This document shows positions 4,722 to 7,154 of a stretch of 7,154 bases of DNA, in pieces. The notes under the pieces were generated by a model. That model worked only from the letters and a program-made list of their open reading frames with translations. It did not search any database and was not told where the DNA came from. Position numbers and translations under genes: made by a program. The DNA is from Hyphomicrobiales bacterium (GTDB taxonomy: Bacteria; Pseudomonadota; Alphaproteobacteria; Rhizobiales; S144-35): positions 1 through 7,154 of the forward strand of contig WGBT01000319.1 in NCBI GenBank assembly GCA_015494185.1, in the 5' to 3' direction. How positions within the stretch are numbered: position 1 is the stretch's first letter; each line of letters begins with the position of its first letter.

Positions 4722-5318
4722 ATGATCGGTGAAGGTGTTCGTATGTCTGTTTCGTCCAAGGGGCTTCGTAAAGAGCCTGTGCGTGAGATCGACAATATCT
4801 ATTTTCGTTGTCCTTCCAGTTCAAAACTCCATAAAGGATTGCCTGATCTGGTCAACGATGCCCCAGGGCCCTTTTATGGGGTGCCTGAAGCCGAACGCGA
4901 ACGCCGATGTGTGCTGCATTCGGATTTTTGCATTATCGATGACGCACAATATTATATTCGTTGCGTTCTGGAAATCCCCATTCAAGGGGAAGCCCATGAT
5001 CGGTTGGGCTGGGGCATTTGGTGTCAGGTCGATGCCCGGGATTTCGAGGCTTATGGGGAGACTTTTGCCCAGGACCGGCAAAGTCATCTCGGCCCCTTTT
5101 ATGGTGTTCTCGCCAATACCCTGACCGGTTATCCCGAAACCATGGGGTTGCCGTGCCGGATCATCCTCAAAGATGGTGGGTTGCGGCCGTTGATCGAGCT
5201 TGAGCCGGGCAACCATCCGCTGATTGCGCATCAACGGCAAGGCATTACCCTCAAACAGGCGATCAGTTTTGCCAGCCGTGTCATGGTCGCTGATGATCCA
5301 TTGGGTTATGCCCATTGA
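4722..5318 (+). CDS. DUF2199 domain protein
   Basis: The product is a 198-residue soluble protein matching the DUF2199 layout: an N-terminal YFRCPSSSKLHKGLP (27-41), VLHSDFCIID (64-73), a GWGIWCQVDARDF strand region (96-108), PFYGVLANTLTGYP (125-138), and RPLIELEPGNHPL with HQRQGI (155-175). The family has no established biochemical role that I know of. Members usually begin with a CxxC-G-x-x-H knuckle; here the second cysteine position is serine (C30-P-S-S33), so the presumed zinc site is damaged. ATG 4722 has AAGGGGA 7 bp upstream. ATG 4743 (starting MSVSS) has a weaker GAAGGTG and remains possible. No downstream partner is close: the next gene starts 236 bp on, with an ATCAAATTTGAT palindrome (5341-5352) and no clear terminator in between. 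Confidence 0.85.
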   Translation: MIGEGVRMSVSSKGLRKEPVREIDNIYFRCPSSSKLHKGLPDLVNDAPGPFYGVPEAERERRCVLHSDFCIIDDAQYYIRCVLEIPIQGEAHDRLGWGIWCQVDARDFEAYGETFAQDRQSHLGPFYGVLANTLTGYPETMGLPCRIILKDGGLRPLIELEPGNHPLIAHQRQGITLKQAISFASRVMVADDPLGYAH

Positions 5319-5486
5319 CCCAGTGGCTTACCCCATCACTATCAAATTTGATTTTCCAATAGTTTCTTGTCTCTGACAGCATCAGGCGCTTGCCGGGGGG
5401 CATGAAGCAAAGTGGAGCAAATTTAAGGAGCTATGGGGGAAAGCCTTTCTCGCCGTCTCTTTAGCTGTCAACCAGGTTACAAAGTG

Positions 5487-5515
5487 TTGGCATTTTTCCG
5501 CGGATTTTGTACTGT
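5487..5515 (+). promoter_or_regulatory. Candidate promoter of the thioredoxin-like gene
   Basis: TTGGCA (5487-5492, five of six consensus bases) and TACTGT (5510-5515, three of six) are spaced by 17 bp. A start near 5522 gives a leader of about 33 bases containing the AAGGAG at 5541-5546. Confidence 0.4.
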
Positions 5516-5554
5516 GCGGCAAATGATTTTCGATGCATTGAAGGAGAGGCAGAA

Positions 5555-6106
5555 ATGGCTGTTGAGACGCCGATTTGTGATTTTGGCTGGAAGGCGCCGG
5601 CTTTCGAATTGCCCGGCACGGATGGCAAGACCTATACCTTGGAAGATTGCCGCGGGGAAAACGGGACGTTGGTCATGTTCATTTGCAATCATTGTCCCTA
5701 TGTCCGCTCCGTGATTGACCGCATTGTCCGTGATGCCAAAGAATTGGCGCCCTTAGGTATCAAGACAGTGGCCATCAGCGCCAATGATGTGGAGCAATAT
5801 CCACAAGACAGCTTCGAGAATATGAAAATTTTTGCTGAGGAAAACAACTTTCCATTCCCCTATTTGTATGACGAGACGCAGGAAGTTGCCAAAGCTTATG
5901 GGGCGGTTTGTACACCGGATTTCTTCGGTTTTGACCGGGATCTTGGCTTGCAATATCGCGGACGGCTCGATGCCAGCCGCAAAGAGCCAGTCCCTGGTGC
6001 CAAACGAGAGCTTTTTGAAGCCATGAAACAAATTGCCGAAACCCAAAAAGGCCCCAAGGAGCAGATTCCTTCCATGGGCTGCTCGATCAAATGGAAGGCT
6101 GCCTAA
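5555..6106 (+). CDS. Thioredoxin-fold (AhpC/TSA, PRX-like) family protein
   Basis: The product is a 183-residue cytoplasmic protein of the peroxiredoxin-like branch of the thioredoxin superfamily. It opens with APAFELPGTDGKTYTLED (14-31), the usual first strand and turn. The redox-type motif C44-N-H-C47 follows in FICNHCPYVRSVIDRI. VCTPDFFGFD (118-127) supplies the cis-proline segment (P121), and GRLDASR (136-142) plus a C-terminal SMGCSIKWK (173-181) complete the family pattern. The CNHCPYV signature marks this subgroup, whose substrate is not well defined; a thiol-disulfide or peroxide-linked role is inferred from the fold. ATG 5555 was selected because AAGGAG lies 8 bp upstream and the alignable start follows directly; the earlier in-frame ATG 5507 lies before it and has no such site. 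The gene is convergent with the patatin gene, 51 bp between stops, with no clear terminator there. Confidence 0.93.
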   Translation: MAVETPICDFGWKAPAFELPGTDGKTYTLEDCRGENGTLVMFICNHCPYVRSVIDRIVRDAKELAPLGIKTVAISANDVEQYPQDSFENMKIFAEENNFPFPYLYDETQEVAKAYGAVCTPDFFGFDRDLGLQYRGRLDASRKEPVPGAKRELFEAMKQIAETQKGPKEQIPSMGCSIKWKAA

Positions 6107-6157
6107 AAGAGGACAAGAAAGCAAAGCCGGTCCTTGATCGAATAAACCGCGGGGGCT

Positions 6158-7090
6158 TCAGGTTGGGGTTTCGGTCAACATGCCCAAGGCGTGAAAAATG
6201 TCCTCGCGGGCGCGTTCCACGGCCGCTTCGCCTTGGGGGATGATTTCCTTGGCACGGTGAAAATCGAACAGTCCAATATCGCGTAACCGAGGTGCGATGA
6301 TCACGTCTGGAGGATCGCCGGCCAGCCGGGCCCGGGCAATCCGGTCCTGGGTGATGTTGAAGGCATCGACCATCACCGAAGTGATTCCGGGCATTTCTTT
6401 GGGTCCCAGAAATTGCCGATGCAATAGGTGTTTGGCGGCGCGCCCGTTGCCTTTGGGGGGCTTGATGGACTCGGGCGGATTGGAGTCGCATTCTTGTGTG
6501 GTGGCGCCATGGTCAGGAATCACGCCTCCTTTGCCGCAAAGCTCGGCTTGTGGGGTGACGGCAATGACCACCTCCGCCCCAAAGGCGCGGCACACCGAAA
6601 CCGGCACCGGATTGACCAACACCCCGTCCGTAAGCCAGCGATGATTGACACAAACCGGTTTGAAAATCCCGGGCAAGGCGCTTGAAGCCTGCAAGGCGCG
6701 CACCAGTTTGCCATGGGTGAGCCAAACTTCATGGCCGGTGCCGATTTGGGTTGCCACAGCGGCGAATTTGATGGGCAGATGTTCGATTTCAAACGCGTCG
6801 AGATGAGTTTTGAGTAACGCCCGGAGCCGTCCCCCTGACAAAATACCACTGCCGGAAAAATTGAAATCCAGATAGCGCAACAAACCGCGAAGGGTTAAAT
6901 TTTGGGCAAATTCTGACAGGGTTTCCAGCTTGCCCGCCGCATAACAGCCCCCCGCAATCGCCCCCATGGAGGTGCCGGCGATAATATCGGGACGAATGCC
7001 AAGACGGTGCAGCGCATTTAAAACGCCAATATGGACCCAGCCCCGAGCTGCTCCACCCCCCAAGGCCAATCCAATGATTGGTTTTTGCAT
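6158..7090 (-). CDS. Patatin-like phospholipase (RssA/NTE family)
   Basis: The product is a 310-residue patatin-fold serine hydrolase. LGGGAARG (10-17) is the glycine-rich oxyanion loop, GTSMG (39-43) the nucleophile elbow with Ser41, and TDGVLVNPVP (154-163) holds the catalytic Asp155. The Ser-Asp dyad is intact. The C-terminal part (about 230-300) has the FNITQDRIARARLAGDPPD and IGLFDFHRAKEII segments typical of bacterial RssA-like members. Between them, residues about 184-228 form a polar, Pro- and Lys-containing insert that is probably flexible. No signal peptide is seen, so the enzyme should act from the cytoplasm on membrane phospholipids or other acyl esters; the substrate is unknown. 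ATG 7090 is preceded by AGGGGA 5 bp away. The frame stays open upstream to the window edge, but the ribosome binding site and the patatin fold both support this start. It sits 8 bp behind the stop of an upstream minus-strand gene, suggesting an operon. Confidence 0.93.
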   Translation of the reverse strand: MQKPIIGLALGGGAARGWVHIGVLNALHRLGIRPDIIAGTSMGAIAGGCYAAGKLETLSEFAQNLTLRGLLRYLDFNFSGSGILSGGRLRALLKTHLDAFEIEHLPIKFAAVATQIGTGHEVWLTHGKLVRALQASSALPGIFKPVCVNHRWLTDGVLVNPVPVSVCRAFGAEVVIAVTPQAELCGKGGVIPDHGATTQECDSNPPESIKPPKGNGRAAKHLLHRQFLGPKEMPGITSVMVDAFNITQDRIARARLAGDPPDVIIAPRLRDIGLFDFHRAKEIIPQGEAAVERAREDIFHALGMLTETPT

Positions 7091-7098
7091 CTTATCCC

Positions 7099-7154
7099 CT
7101 ATCCCCTTGCTTTTGCTGCTGGCTTTTTGGAAGCCTTTGCGATTTCCCCCGGCC
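7099..7154 (-). CDS. C-terminal tail of an upstream gene (partial, runs off the right edge)
   Basis: On the minus strand one frame reads PGEIAKASKKPAAKARG and ends at TAG (plus 7099-7101). Lys/Ala-rich tails of this kind are common protein ends. The stop lies 8 bp before the patatin ATG, and the patatin ribosome binding site lies between stop and start, as in a two-gene operon. A second frame ending at TAA (plus 7092-7094) is also open and reads Gln/Lys-rich, so the frame is not certain. The family cannot be identified from 17 residues. Confidence 0.4.
   Translation of the reverse strand, partial: PGEIAKASKKPAAKARG

Noticed and set aside
5341..5352. ATCAAATTTGAT as terminator of the DUF2199 gene
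   Set aside because: It is an AT-only-core palindrome with no loop or GC-rich stem, so termination is not supported.
5433..5714. Plus-strand frame with AAGGAG just before ATG 5433
   Set aside because: The spacing to the ATG is only 2 bp, and the frame overlaps the well-supported thioredoxin-like gene in another frame with no recognisable protein.

Overview
The window looks chromosomal and most likely alphaproteobacterial. Evidence is indirect: a COG5350-type protein tyrosine phosphatase (as a pseudogene), a basic secreted PepSY-like protein of a kind common in rhizobia and relatives, an NYN/OST-HTH protein, and AAGGAG-like ribosome binding sites. Stops are a mix of TGA and TAA, and tryptophan is TGG, so the code is standard. 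I cannot name a genus.

Layout. 1-67: the last codons of an unidentified plus-strand gene. 197-769 (minus): a decayed protein tyrosine phosphatase gene whose catalytic loop is still readable, broken by an early one-base frameshift, an in-frame TGA and an 11-bp tandem duplication. 770-1446: no supportable gene, but a long imperfect inverted repeat at 994-1059. 1447-2856 (plus): an NYN-domain putative RNase with an OST-HTH/LOTUS domain. 3071-3613 (plus): a small secreted, very basic PepSY-like protein with a His/Tyr-rich tail. 3669-3867 (plus): a probable small-RNA gene with a sigma70-like promoter, a hairpin bearing a C-rich loop and a strong intrinsic terminator. 3939-4016 (minus): tRNA-Pro(GGG) with encoded CCA. 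4206-4634 (minus): a META/HslJ-like protein, divergent from 4722-5318 (plus), a DUF2199 protein. 5555-6106 (plus): a thioredoxin-fold/peroxiredoxin-like protein, convergent with 6158-7090 (minus), a patatin-like phospholipase. The patatin gene lies 8 bp behind the end of another minus-strand gene that runs off the window.

The most interesting part is 2944-3867. The same arrangement (ATGAAY, 5 bp, ATGAAC, 16 bp, GTTCAG) occurs upstream of both the secreted PepSY-like gene and the small-RNA candidate. The 11-bp spacing of the direct repeats is typical of OmpR/PhoB-family response regulators. The second copy sits 8 bp upstream of a good -35 box. I infer that one regulator, perhaps envelope-responsive, controls both a periplasmic protein and a C-rich-loop sRNA. 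The remaining genes are ordinary single-gene or short units with no clear shared pathway.
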